Part shown: positions 40,861 through 49,350 of the stretch, piece by piece | How positions within the stretch are numbered: position 1 is the first letter of the stretch | How the letters are laid out: every line of letters begins with the position of its first letter | From: CAZGXI01 sp964529715 | GTDB lineage: Bacteria; Chloroflexota; Anaerolineae; Aggregatilineales; Ch27 | Assembly: GCA_964529715.1 (NCBI GenBank) | Contig: CAZGXI010000016.1 | Location: 1-64,000 of the forward strand | Length of the DNA: 64,000 bases | Direction: 5' to 3' | The notes under the pieces: model-generated | Seen by the model: only the letters and a program-made list of their open reading frames with translations | Databases searched by the model: none | Told to the model about the DNA's origin: nothing | Program-made: the position numbers and the translations under genes

Positions 40861-40889
40861 TGTATACCATTCCGGCGGCGGACTGTCAA
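40861..40889 (-). promoter_or_regulatory. Promoter of the MarR gene
   Basis: Minus strand: TTGACA (40889-40884), 17-base spacer, TATACA (40866-40861). Near-consensus; AT-rich stretch at the -10 shares GTATA with the YceI operator. Confidence 0.65.
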
Positions 40890-40984
40890 GAGCGGCCAGG
40901 TTAGCGTTTGCTGAGTGTGGCGGTGCGTCGGGTATAATCTGCCCCAGAAAGTAGTCTTTGGCTTGTGTTCAGGAGATAGTTCCC

Positions 40985-41749
40985 ATGCGCCTGGCGGTTC
41001 TTTCGGATATTCACGGCAATTTAGCGGCCTTGCAGGCTGTTCTGGCGGACCTGGAGGCGGTGGGTGGCGCGGATATGACCTGGATTCTGGGCGATTTGGC
41101 GGCTTTTGGGCCGGAGCCGGTCGCTACCCTCGGCGTGATCCGCGCCCTGCCAGAGGATAAGACCAACGTGATCCAGGGCAATACGGATCGTTACGTCGTC
41201 ACCGGGGCGCGTCCCATTTGGAAGAAGCCCGACAGCGCCGAAAGCTGGGGCAAATTTGTCGCCGGGAGCAAACTGCGTGATACCAACTTCGGCTGGACCA
41301 CCGCCAATATCGGCTGGGAGGAGGCGGAATACCTGCTCAAGCTGGGGACCGATCTCGCGCTGGAAGCGCCCGGCTTCGGCTGGCTGGTAGGCTTTCACGC
41401 CGCGCCGGGGGACGACGAATATGTGCTGCTGCCGGATGTTTCTGACGATGAGCTGTTCGACGTCCTGTTGGAGCGCGAGGGCCGTATGGCTTTCGGCGGA
41501 CACACCCATCTCCCGATGGATCGCACGGTGGAGACGTGGCGCATGGTGAACCCCGGCAGCGTTGGCCTGCCCTTCGATGGGGATCAACGCGCCGCCTACG
41601 CGCTGGTGACGTTTGCGGACGGCACGGTGAACGTCGAGCATCGCCGCGTGGCCTATGACGTGGAGGCGGTGATCGCCCGGTTGGAGGAACTCCAACACCC
41701 GGCGCGCACCTGGGTGATCGAGCGCCTGCGCACGGCGAAAGCGGGATAA
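40985..41749 (+). CDS. YfcE-like metallophosphoesterase
   Basis: A 254-residue calcineurin-type phosphoesterase. Metal-site blocks in order: 'LAVLSDIHGNLAALQAVL' (D-x-H), 'WILGDLAAFGPEP' (GD), 'NVIQGNTDRYVV' (GNxD variant of GNHE), 'MAFGGHTHLPMD' (GHTH). The GNTD form is typical of the YfcE/MJ0936 group, which hydrolyses phosphodiesters. Start ATG 40985 behind AGGAGA; a TTGCTG/TATAAT promoter-like pair lies at 40908 and 40933. Substrate unknown. Confidence 0.85.
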   Translation: MRLAVLSDIHGNLAALQAVLADLEAVGGADMTWILGDLAAFGPEPVATLGVIRALPEDKTNVIQGNTDRYVVTGARPIWKKPDSAESWGKFVAGSKLRDTNFGWTTANIGWEEAEYLLKLGTDLALEAPGFGWLVGFHAAPGDDEYVLLPDVSDDELFDVLLEREGRMAFGGHTHLPMDRTVETWRMVNPGSVGLPFDGDQRAAYALVTFADGTVNVEHRRVAYDVEAVIARLEELQHPARTWVIERLRTAKAG

Positions 41750-41795
41750 GTTCAAAGTGTTGCGTGTTGAGTTTTAAGTCGGCCTGGCAGCCTGT

Positions 41796-41837
41796 TCCCC
41801 CTCTCCGTTTACGGAGAGGGGGTTAGGGGGGTGAGGT
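41796..41837. repeat. REP-C repeat at the end of the PfkB gene
   Basis: TTCCCCCTCTCCG-TTTA-CGGAGAGGGGG and GGTGAGG flank. The PfkB frame ends within it. Confidence 0.8.
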
Positions 41838-42750
41838 TTGCGTCGGTACGTGCAAAGCAGGCCTCCAGCAGTTCCGGCGTGATCAACTCCGCCGACGACG
41901 CTCGCAGGGTGCAGCAGTGCCGTGCCGCGATCTGCCCGCGCCGGATCGAGTCGTCCAGCGCATAGCCGTCTAGCACGTGGCTGGTCAGGAAGCCAACCGC
42001 CAGGCTGTCGCCCGCGCCGTTGGTGTCGATCACAGGCGCGTCCAGGTGGACGGGATCGAAGAAGTGCACGCCATCCCGCGTACCGAGCGCGCAACCCTTT
42101 GCACCCATGCCCACCACTACGATCTGATCCGGTTTGGCACATAGAAACTGCTGGATCAAGGGCGTGGGGTCGGGGTAGTTGGCGGCAGAAAAGAACAGGA
42201 TGTCGGCCTGCTCGATGAAGTCCCGGCGGTAAGGGTCGTCACGCGAGACGATGTCCTGCAAGTCGCAGGCGATGATCGCGCCGCACTCCCTGGCGATGGG
42301 CAGCAGGTCACGCGCCCAGTTGGGGATGTTGAAGTGCGCCAGTTTCGCCCCGGCCAGCACCCGGCGGCAGGTGACGAGGTCGGGGTGCAGGGTCATGTGG
42401 CCCTTGCCGTCGTAGAAGTTCTTGCGCCGCCCGTCGCGGTACATGAAGTTGACGCTGCGCGCCGTACCAGCCGGATCGGTGAATAGCGCCGTCGTGTCGA
42501 TGCCATCCCTGGCGAACGTCTCGCGGATGAAGCGCCCACAGAAGTCATCCCCGACGTGGCCGATGAAGGCGGTCCGTTTGCCCAGGCGCGCGTAGCCTCG
42601 CGCGGCGTAACCGCCCGCCTGACCCACGTAGTCGATGTTTTCCGTGAAGCTGGCCTCCACGCTGAAGTCGATGTCGTTGCCGTAGGCGTAAACGTTCGTG
42701 TCGATGCCGACATTGCCGATTACCACCACGTCGAACCGTTGATCTGTCAT
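41809..42750 (-). CDS. PfkB family carbohydrate kinase
   Basis: A 313-residue ribokinase-type kinase. It shows 'DVVVIGNVGIDTNVYAYGND' with N-terminal substrate-binding region, 'GQAGGYAARGYARLGKRTAF' (first PfkB signature) and the ATP/catalytic signature 'VIDTNGAGDSLAVGFL' with the catalytic Asp. The phosphoryl acceptor is a sugar or nucleoside; unspecified. The C-terminal 'ANLTPLTPSP' comes from the REP-C repeat, which seems to have replaced the original stop. ATG 42750 has GGAGCAG upstream. Confidence 0.82.
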   Translation of the reverse strand: MTDQRFDVVVIGNVGIDTNVYAYGNDIDFSVEASFTENIDYVGQAGGYAARGYARLGKRTAFIGHVGDDFCGRFIRETFARDGIDTTALFTDPAGTARSVNFMYRDGRRKNFYDGKGHMTLHPDLVTCRRVLAGAKLAHFNIPNWARDLLPIARECGAIIACDLQDIVSRDDPYRRDFIEQADILFFSAANYPDPTPLIQQFLCAKPDQIVVVGMGAKGCALGTRDGVHFFDPVHLDAPVIDTNGAGDSLAVGFLTSHVLDGYALDDSIRRGQIAARHCCTLRASSAELITPELLEACFARTDANLTPLTPSP

Positions 42751-42827
42751 GAACGGCTGCTCCGCAATCAGAAGACGAACCGCCAGGATGCCAGAAACGC
42801 GAAGAAAAACCCTGGTGCGCCTGCCGT

Positions 42828-43319
42828 TTAGACGCCGATAGCGCCGTCCCAGGGTTCGATTTCCGCCGCAACGACGCTCTCGTTGTCTGCGCCGAAGACG
42901 AAGCGCGCCTTCAGCCGTTCGCCTTGCAAGACGCGCGGCAGCCAGTAGGCGTCGTCTTGCCACATCTGGTCGAACGGGATCGCCGTCACCGGAAACCAGC
43001 CGGGCCGCATCTCGTCGGTCTCCACTGGCTCGCCCTGCCACGTCTTCGCCAGGAAGGCATAAACGACCTGATTCCACGCCGGCCTGGCAGGAAAGACGAA
43101 GATCAGCAGGGCGACGGGCAGCAGGTCGGCTTCCTCGACCCGGACGCCTGTTTCCTCGTGCATTTCCCTGGCAGCCGCGCGCGCCACCGACTCGCCGTCC
43201 TCGATCTTGCCGCCGATGCCATTGCGCTTGCCCGCGCCGAAGCCCTTCTTTTTAAAGCCCAGCAGCACGTCCTGCGGCGGATCGCCCCGCACCAGGAAGC
43301 AGAGGGTTGCGTCTCGCAT
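42828..43319 (-). CDS. Nudix hydrolase, MTH1/MutT-like
   Basis: 163 residues with a full Nudix box: 'GKIEDGESVARAAAREMHEE' then 'TGVRVEEAD'. The opening 'ATLCFLVRGDPPQDVLLGFK' with 'GKRNGIGGKIE' is the pattern of the eukaryotic MTH1-like 8-oxo-dGTP diphosphatases, so a pool-cleaning role is likely. Third gene in the minus-strand run arginase-HIT-Nudix, with a nine-base gap. Confidence 0.85.
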   Translation of the reverse strand: MRDATLCFLVRGDPPQDVLLGFKKKGFGAGKRNGIGGKIEDGESVARAAAREMHEETGVRVEEADLLPVALLIFVFPARPAWNQVVYAFLAKTWQGEPVETDEMRPGWFPVTAIPFDQMWQDDAYWLPRVLQGERLKARFVFGADNESVVAAEIEPWDGAIGV

Positions 43320-43328
43320 GGGTCGCTC

Positions 43329-43820
43329 CTATTCGCTGTGCAGGAGGATGTCCAGCGCCGCCCGGATACTGGCGGCGGTCGCTTCGCCGTCCACCAGCGG
43401 GCCGCGCTCCGCCACGAACCGTTTGGAACCCATGGGATCGCCAGGGTAGCGCGGCAAAAGCTGGATGTGCAGGTGGTTGATCCCGCCATCGCACATGGTA
43501 TTCAAATAGACCTTTTCTGCGCCCAGGCCGCGCCTGATCGCCCGGATCACCTTCACGCAGAAGGCGAACAGCCGCGCGGCCTCGTCCTCCGCGAGTTCAG
43601 AGATGTCCTCGCGGTGCGGCTTATAGACGACGATGGTGTGCCCCTTCATGCGCGGGTAAAGGTCCAACACGACGCGGAAGGTGTCGTCCTGGTAGATCAC
43701 CGGCTGTGCGCCGAACAATTCGCCCGTCGCCAGGTCGTGGCAGGAATAGCAGATTCCCCGTTCCCGCAAGGCGGCGATCCGCTGCGCCAGCGTGGCGCGC
43801 TCGCCCTGCCAGTCGTTCAT
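43329..43820 (-). CDS. HIT family protein (GalT/Ap4A phosphorylase-like)
   Basis: 163 residues. The nucleotide-binding triad region is 'GGINHLHIQLLPRYP', i.e. His-x-His-x-Gln, the GalT/Ap4A-phosphorylase variant of the HIT triad. Upstream is 'MKGHTIVVYKPHREDISELA'. It should transfer or hydrolyse nucleoside monophosphates from dinucleotides. It overlaps the arginase-like gene by four bases (ATGA), so the two are translationally coupled. Confidence 0.8.
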   Translation of the reverse strand: MNDWQGERATLAQRIAALRERGICYSCHDLATGELFGAQPVIYQDDTFRVVLDLYPRMKGHTIVVYKPHREDISELAEDEAARLFAFCVKVIRAIRRGLGAEKVYLNTMCDGGINHLHIQLLPRYPGDPMGSKRFVAERGPLVDGEATAASIRAALDILLHSE

Positions 43821-44680
43821 GCCTGCTGTTCCCCGACCAGTTGCCCGGCCAGCCGCAGCCCGGCGCGCAGCCCCCGCCCGTCGCCGTCGCAGGCCGGATC
43901 GTAGGAGGCGATCCCCGCCCCGGCGACGGCAAACTGCCCGCCGATCAGCCGCAGGGCCTCCTCAAGCTGACCGACCGTCAGGCCGCCCGGCGGCGCCGGG
44001 AAGGGGTTCACCCGCGCCTCGGCAGGGTCGAGCACGTCGATGTCGAAGTGGATATAGACCCGCTGCACGCGCGCCCGCAGCGCATCCAGGGCCGGGGAGA
44101 GCGCCGCCCGGACGCCCGCCTGCCGGATTTGCCCTGCCTCAACAACTGTCACTGCCGAGCGGTCCAGCAGCGTCCGTTCGCCGGGGTCCAGGTCGCGCCC
44201 GCCGACGTGGACGATGTGCGCCTCCGGCACGGGCCGGAAGCCGGGGATGCCCGCCGCGATGGTCTGCCAGCAGCGACCCGCCGCCGTCGCCAGCCCCATG
44301 CCGTCCAGAAAGCCGCTGGCGGTCGTCTCCGGCGTGTTGAAATCGCCGTGCGCGTCGAACCAGATCACGCCCAGGCTATCCTGGGCCAGGCCGAGTCCGG
44401 CCAGCGCGCCCAGCGCCGCGCCGCAGTTGCCAGAGAGCACCAGCGGAAATTCCCCTGCCGCCCGGACGCGCTCCGCCAGCGCGCGGTAGAGGCCGAACGC
44501 GGTGGCGATTTCGGCGTGGAAGCCCTCCGGCGCTTCGACGGTTTCCATCGCCACTGTGTGCCCGGCAGTGCGCAGGGCGTCTGCGATGCCGTGCCGAAGC
44601 CAGTGATCCGGCCCGCACCCCATGCGGACCGCGCGCTGGCCGGAGTCGTAGGGCAGGGCGAAGATGCGGACGTTCGTCAT
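43817..44680 (-). CDS. Arginase/agmatinase family protein with altered first metal motif
   Basis: A 287-residue ureohydrolase-type protein. Metal motifs 2 and 3 are intact: 'IWFDAHGDFNTPE' (DAHxD) and 'YIHFDIDVLDPAEA' (DxDxxDP). The first motif, normally G-G-D-H-S, reads 'LSGNCGAALGALA', so the usual metal-binding His is a Cys. It may therefore have one metal, or a changed substrate. Likely a hydrolase of a guanidino or related compound. First gene of the run with HIT and Nudix. Confidence 0.72.
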   Translation of the reverse strand: MTNVRIFALPYDSGQRAVRMGCGPDHWLRHGIADALRTAGHTVAMETVEAPEGFHAEIATAFGLYRALAERVRAAGEFPLVLSGNCGAALGALAGLGLAQDSLGVIWFDAHGDFNTPETTASGFLDGMGLATAAGRCWQTIAAGIPGFRPVPEAHIVHVGGRDLDPGERTLLDRSAVTVVEAGQIRQAGVRAALSPALDALRARVQRVYIHFDIDVLDPAEARVNPFPAPPGGLTVGQLEEALRLIGGQFAVAGAGIASYDPACDGDGRGLRAGLRLAGQLVGEQQA

Positions 44681-44785
44681 GGGCAGCGCCTTTCCGGGAA
44701 AGATGCACGCAAAAACAGGTTGATTATACGGAATTTCCGCCGTCCCGTATAATGATTATGTTGTGAGTATATCAGGGAGCAGCCG

Positions 44786-45760
44786 ATGCCTTTGACTCTG
44801 AACGGTCTGGTGATCAAACAACAGAGCGGCTTTTTTACCGTGCAGACCGAACGGGGCGCTTATGTGTGCCAGCTTCGCGGGCGGATCAAGGAGGAAGCAG
44901 CCCGTAAACGGCGCAAGGAGGCCGTAGACCCAACCCTCAATCTGTGCGCCATCGGCGACCGCGTGACGATCACCGCGCTGGAAGATCGCACGGGCGTGAT
45001 CGAGGTGATCCACCCGCGCGAGCGTGTGCTTTCCCGCTCGGACATCGAGGAGCGCGGCGCCGGACGTCAGGAACGCGAACAGATCATCATCGCCAATCCG
45101 GACCAGGCGGTGTTCGTGCTGGCGGTGGCGAACCCCATGCCCAAACCGCGCGGCCTGGATCGCCTGCTGGTGATGGCCGAAAAGGCGCAGATTCCCTCTA
45201 TTCAGATCGTCTGCAACAAGATCGACCTGATTCCGCGCCAGGAGGCGGATGCGCTCTTCGGCCTCTATCAGCGCCTGGGCTACCCGGTGCTCTATACCAG
45301 CGCGCGCACGGGTGAGGGCGTCGATGAACTGCGGGCACTGCTGACCGGGCGGATTTCCGCCCTTACCGGGCCGTCGGGAGTCGGTAAGACCAGCCTGCTT
45401 AACGCCGTCCAGCCGGGGCTAGGACGGGCCGTGCGCGCCGTCAGTCGGGCCACGTCGAAGGGCCGCCACACCACCGTTTACCGTGAGCTGATTCCCCTAA
45501 GCGGCGGTGGCTACGTGGCAGATACGCCCGGCATTCGCACCATCTCAATCTGGGACGTGGAGCCGGGCGAGCTGGACGCTTATTTCGTGGACATTCGCCC
45601 GTTCGTGCGGGACTGTGCTTTTGCCGACTGCACACACGCGCACGAACCCGGTTGCGCCGTGATCGCGGCGGTGGAACGCGGCGAGATCGATCCGGGCCGC
45701 TACGAAAGCTACCTGCGCTTGCGCGAGGAGATCGAGAACAGTTATGAGGATTGGGTGTGA
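44786..45760 (+). CDS. rsgA: Ribosome small subunit-dependent GTPase A
   Basis: A 324-residue circularly permuted GTPase with OB fold, GTPase and zinc domains: 'GAYVCQLRGRIKEEAARKRR' (OB), 'VCNKIDLIPRQEAD' (G4), 'ALTGPSGVGKTSLLNAVQPG' (P-loop, G1), 'GGYVADTPGIRTI' (G3), and zinc ligands 'CAFADCTHAHEPGCAV'. It acts in late 30S maturation and ribosome stress response. A TATAAT (44749-44754) and a GGGAGCAG site precede the ATG. Divergent from the arginase-like gene. Confidence 0.93.
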   Translation: MPLTLNGLVIKQQSGFFTVQTERGAYVCQLRGRIKEEAARKRRKEAVDPTLNLCAIGDRVTITALEDRTGVIEVIHPRERVLSRSDIEERGAGRQEREQIIIANPDQAVFVLAVANPMPKPRGLDRLLVMAEKAQIPSIQIVCNKIDLIPRQEADALFGLYQRLGYPVLYTSARTGEGVDELRALLTGRISALTGPSGVGKTSLLNAVQPGLGRAVRAVSRATSKGRHTTVYRELIPLSGGGYVADTPGIRTISIWDVEPGELDAYFVDIRPFVRDCAFADCTHAHEPGCAVIAAVERGEIDPGRYESYLRLREEIENSYEDWV

Positions 45761-45804
45761 GGTCGGGTGGGATCAAGCAGACGTTGCCGCCCGACCGCAC
45801 ATGC

Positions 45805-47238
45805 TTACTCCTCAACCGTGATCACGACGATGAACGCGCCCGCGTTGTTATCCAGCGGCGCGTCGTTGACCTGGAACTTCAGCACGCCGTCGGTGTCGGC
45901 GGTGAACGCCTCGCCTGTTCCCACCAGAAACGGCGTTCCTTCCCCAATGCGCCCGACCAGCGCGGGAATCTGCGCGTCTGGCAGCGGGTAACGCGCCACG
46001 TTCTCCGGGTCGGGATCGACCGCCGACGCGATTCCTGCGCCGCCCGCCGGGCCGTAGAATCGGCATATGGCGAGGTCCAGGTTGGTGCAGGGATGGACCA
46101 GCCCGGCGGCCCTGATGGTGAAGCTCTGCCCAGCAGACACAGACACACCGGAGTCTACCCAGGCTGCTGTGCCCGGTACGATTAGCGGCACGGTGATGCG
46201 GTGCGGCAGCAGATCGACCGGGAGCGCCCGGATGACCGCGTTCGACCAGGGTTCGGGCTGGCCCGGCGGCGTGTTGGCGGTCAGCGCCAGACGGTAGCCG
46301 ACCCCTAGGGTGGTGCGCTCGCCCGCCGAGATCACATCTACGTGGCCGTCGAGCACGCCGATCACCAGGTGGTTTTCGTCTTCCGCCCGCATAAAGACCG
46401 TGCTGCTCAGAGCGATCTCCACGCCGTTGACGCGGAAATGCACCGTCACCCCTTCCGGCGACTGGATCAACATACCGTCGCGCGGCGCTTCTGCACAGGC
46501 GGGGTCGCCAACGCCGGTGGTCAGATAGAACGCCTGCATTGGCGCGGTATAGGCGCCGGCGTCTTCGGCGGCGACGGCGCGCAGTGTGGCGAGCGGGCAG
46601 TTCAGGACCAGTAGCGGCGCGTAAACCCAGCCGTTCCTGCCCTGGAAACTGATGCGCAGCCAGTTCCCGGCCTGGTTGCGCCCGGTGACGGTGACGTTTT
46701 CACCCGCTGTCGTCGTCCCCAGGGCGGGGTATTGCATCCCTGGCCCACCGCGCACATTGACGGCCCGTTCGGCTTGCGCGGTGCAGGTTGGCGGCGGCGC
46801 GGCCATCGCCTCCGGCGGCACGTCGCTGCGCAGGCGCGCGTCGCCAAAGAGCACGAAGGTCACGTTCTGGCCCGGCAGCATTTCCGGCAGGTCGGCCCGC
46901 AGCGACAGCACGGCCACGCCCCATTGGTTTGTCGCCGTGTCCAGGGGGGCGGTCGCCAGGGAGGCCAGGCGGGTCAGGTCGGCGGTGTCGCCCGGTGAAT
47001 CGAAGTTGGGCAGGGCGGCGGCGTCCCAGCCGGCGGCGACGACCTGGGTATATCCGTAGCAAGCGGTGTTGCGCGCGAGATTGCTGCACGACTCGGCTGC
47101 CAGTGCCAATGCCTGCTGGACCAGGGCCGGGCAGGTGTCTTGGCCACCCTGCGCGGCAGCGGGGTGAGCATCCTGGGGGAGACCTGCGCCGAGTAGAGCA
47201 GCGGCGATGACGAGGACAAGACTCCGGATGTATTTCAT
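45805..47238 (-). CDS. Secreted protein with SH3b and FecR-like domains
   Basis: A 477-residue protein with a signal peptide ('RSLVLVIAAALLGAGLPQ'). A central bacterial SH3 domain ('RAVNVRGGPGMQYPALGTTT', 'WLRISFQGRNGWVYAPLLV') is of the type that binds cell wall. Then a region similar to FecR-type beta-domains ('GMLIQSPEGVTVHFRVNGVE', 'HLVIGVLDGHVDVISAG') and a C-terminal beta domain. Start ATG 47238 behind GGAGAAGG; the first six residues of the longer frame are not needed. Function unknown, outside face. Confidence 0.65.
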   Translation of the reverse strand: MKYIRSLVLVIAAALLGAGLPQDAHPAAAQGGQDTCPALVQQALALAAESCSNLARNTACYGYTQVVAAGWDAAALPNFDSPGDTADLTRLASLATAPLDTATNQWGVAVLSLRADLPEMLPGQNVTFVLFGDARLRSDVPPEAMAAPPPTCTAQAERAVNVRGGPGMQYPALGTTTAGENVTVTGRNQAGNWLRISFQGRNGWVYAPLLVLNCPLATLRAVAAEDAGAYTAPMQAFYLTTGVGDPACAEAPRDGMLIQSPEGVTVHFRVNGVEIALSSTVFMRAEDENHLVIGVLDGHVDVISAGERTTLGVGYRLALTANTPPGQPEPWSNAVIRALPVDLLPHRITVPLIVPGTAAWVDSGVSVSAGQSFTIRAAGLVHPCTNLDLAICRFYGPAGGAGIASAVDPDPENVARYPLPDAQIPALVGRIGEGTPFLVGTGEAFTADTDGVLKFQVNDAPLDNNAGAFIVVITVEE

Positions 47239-47400
47239 GGAAACCTTCTCCTGCAACCAATACTTTGCGTGTCAGTATACAGATTCTTCGCCGGCGCGAT
47301 ACTGCCGCCTTCTCCGCCCTTTCCGGTTTGAAAACTCTGACCGCTTGTCCCCCGCCGCGCTTTTTCCTCTTGACGGGCCTGTGATATACTGACTTGTGAT

Positions 47401-47679
47401 ATGTTGACCGATTCGGAACGTGCACGTCTGGAAACACGCCTCGCCGCCTGGAAAGCACGGCTGCGCGCCTGGGGGTTGGATGGGCTGACGGCTGCCTTGC
47501 TGGAGGCCGCTGAGCCGTTTAGCCTGATCGGGGCGCAGGCGCTTTACGTGGCGCAGCCCACGCTGGGATTATTTCTTCCGGCGGAGTCGGTGGGGCGGTG
47601 GGCCAGGCTGCTGGAAGACCCGGCCAATCTGGCTTGGGTGCGCGCCCGGCTGACCGCTTCTGGCGAGGACGATGTCTGA
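47401..47679 (+). CDS. Small helical protein (first gene of the 47–59 kb block)
   Basis: 92 residues, soluble, helical ('TRLAAWKARLRAWGLDGLTA'). No motif recognised; ends ATG-spaced about 45 bases before the next gene. It follows a tandem GTGATAT tract (47380-47400) and a TTGACG that may belong to the promoter. Kept as a gene because coding pattern and position fit the block. Confidence 0.5.
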   Translation: MLTDSERARLETRLAAWKARLRAWGLDGLTAALLEAAEPFSLIGAQALYVAQPTLGLFLPAESVGRWARLLEDPANLAWVRARLTASGEDDV

Positions 47680-47724
47680 GGGGCGGTGCTCCGCCTGCCG
47701 GAGCGAGGGCGAGGGGGTGAAAGG

Positions 47725-48591
47725 TTGGACTCGACCGTCGGCCTGTTGACCTTGCTGTTTCTGGTGCTGGCTTTTGTGCTGTTGGTCCTGAACACGCAGT
47801 TCTTGCGTGTGCTGCGGCGGCGAGGTGTCCAGCTTGCGCTGCGGCGCATCCCGGCCTACCAGCAGGTGGTGCCGCCCGCCGTCGGCGAAGCGGTGGAAAG
47901 TGCCCGCCCAATGCATGTCTCTTTCGGCGGCAGTGGCCTCGGCGCCGAGACCACCGTTTCGGCGCTGGCCGCCTCGGAAGTGCTTTATCACCTCGCCGAG
48001 CGGGTGGCCGTCGGCAACGAGCCGCCGATTGTTTCCCTTAGCGACCCGACTGCGCTCGGCCTGGCGCAGGGTACGCTCCGCCGCGCCTATAGCGCCCGCC
48101 GCCGGATGGACGCCTACCGCAGTTCGGCGGCGCGCTGGTATCCGCCAGGGCTGGCATTCGCGGCGGGGGTCGGATCGGCGCTGGCCGAAGAGGACGCCAA
48201 CATGAGCGTGTTGGTGGGCCGGCTAGGGCCGGAACTGGCTTTCATCGGCGAGGCCGCTACGCGCTACGACCAGGTTTTTATCGCCCAGAGCGACCAGCCG
48301 GAAGGGCAGGCCGTCGGCTGGGTGATGTCTGAGTCGCCCCTGATCGGAGAAGAACTATACGCTGCGGGGGCATATCTTTCTCGCCATCCGTCGGCGTTGC
48401 AACTGAGCCAACTGCTGGCGACCGAAATCCTGCGCGTGGTGGTGATCCTGGGGATCGTGCTGGCGGCGGTGCTGGCGGTCGCGTCGAAGCTGGGCGGTGT
48501 GTTGAGCGTGGCGATCCTGATCGGCGCGGCGTTGGCGGCGCTGCTGTCGGTGGTGCTCTACGCACGTTCGACGACGCGGGGAGGAAAGTGA
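47725..48591 (+). CDS. DUF6754-like membrane protein
   Basis: A 288-residue protein with an N-terminal TM helix ('LLTLLFLVLAFVLLVLNTQF'), a soluble middle with 'SFGGSGLGAETTVSALAASE', 'GLAFAAGVGSALAEEDANMS', and two C-terminal TM helices. The combination matches the DUF6754 family in Chloroflexota as I remember it. TTG start 47725; the upstream frame runs through a REP-C-like tract. Separated by only three bases from the next gene, so co-transcription is very likely. Function unknown. Confidence 0.65.
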   Translation: MDSTVGLLTLLFLVLAFVLLVLNTQFLRVLRRRGVQLALRRIPAYQQVVPPAVGEAVESARPMHVSFGGSGLGAETTVSALAASEVLYHLAERVAVGNEPPIVSLSDPTALGLAQGTLRRAYSARRRMDAYRSSAARWYPPGLAFAAGVGSALAEEDANMSVLVGRLGPELAFIGEAATRYDQVFIAQSDQPEGQAVGWVMSESPLIGEELYAAGAYLSRHPSALQLSQLLATEILRVVVILGIVLAAVLAVASKLGGVLSVAILIGAALAALLSVVLYARSTTRGGK

Positions 48592-48594
48592 GCC

Positions 48595-49236
48595 ATGCGC
48601 CGACTGCTTGCCATCCTGTCCGCAAGTATCGTCATCGGCATGGGGCTGATCACCCTGTTTGGCCTGCTGCCCGGTTCGCCCATCGCCCAGGTGACGGCGC
48701 TGTTCATCCAGCTGGTCGTTATCGTTGGGGCAGTGGCGGTGGTGATCGGGGTGCTGAACCTGCTGTGGGTGCACCTGCGGCGTGTGCTCAACGGCGATGC
48801 TGGCTGGGGCTACAGCCTGGCGCTGTTCTTCGCCGCGCTGGCCGTGATCGTCCTGGTGCTGGTCGAACGGCTGGGATTGCTGGACGGTGTGACCGGGACG
48901 GGCGTGTCGGCGAGCGGGTTTTTGTTTACGGCAGTGCAGGTGTCGGTGGAAAGTGCCCTGGCGGGCCTGTTGGTGTTTTTCCTGGTCTATGCCGCTGCCC
49001 GCCTGATGCGCCGCCGTGTGACGTGGTGGGCGCTGCTGTTTACCATCACGCTGCTGGTGGTGCTGCTCGGCTGGCTGCGCATCCCGGCGCTGGGGGCGTT
49101 GAACGATGTGAGCGAGTGGATTCGCACGGTATGGGCGTCTGCCGGGGCGCGCGGGCTGCTGATCGGCGTTGCGCTCGGCACGGTGACAGCGGGCGTGCGT
49201 GTGTTGCTGGGACAGGACCCCAGCTACCGGGAGTGA
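48595..49236 (+). CDS. Six-TM membrane protein
   Basis: A 213-residue highly hydrophobic protein with about six helices, for example 'FIQLVVIVGAVAVVIGVLNL' and 'VSVESALAGLLVFFLVYAAA'. No known motif. GGAGGAAAG site before the ATG. It stands between the DUF6754-like gene and the PDWL-rich gene, and has a similar-sized partner at 53028. Confidence 0.7.
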   Translation: MRRLLAILSASIVIGMGLITLFGLLPGSPIAQVTALFIQLVVIVGAVAVVIGVLNLLWVHLRRVLNGDAGWGYSLALFFAALAVIVLVLVERLGLLDGVTGTGVSASGFLFTAVQVSVESALAGLLVFFLVYAAARLMRRRVTWWALLFTITLLVVLLGWLRIPALGALNDVSEWIRTVWASAGARGLLIGVALGTVTAGVRVLLGQDPSYRE

Positions 49237-49350
49237 ACAACCTCATCCCGGTCAGTTCCGCTCCGCAGGTGGAGGGGAAGTTTAACCGCCCTGGCTGCTC
49301 TTCTCCGGCTGCGGGGAAGAACGTGGGGTTGAGAAGGTAGAGTAGAAAGT

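Noticed and set aside
44721..44754. TTGATT/TATAAT as a promoter of rsgA
   Set aside because: The spacer is 22 bases, too long for a normal sigma70 promoter; the TATAAT alone may still be a -10.
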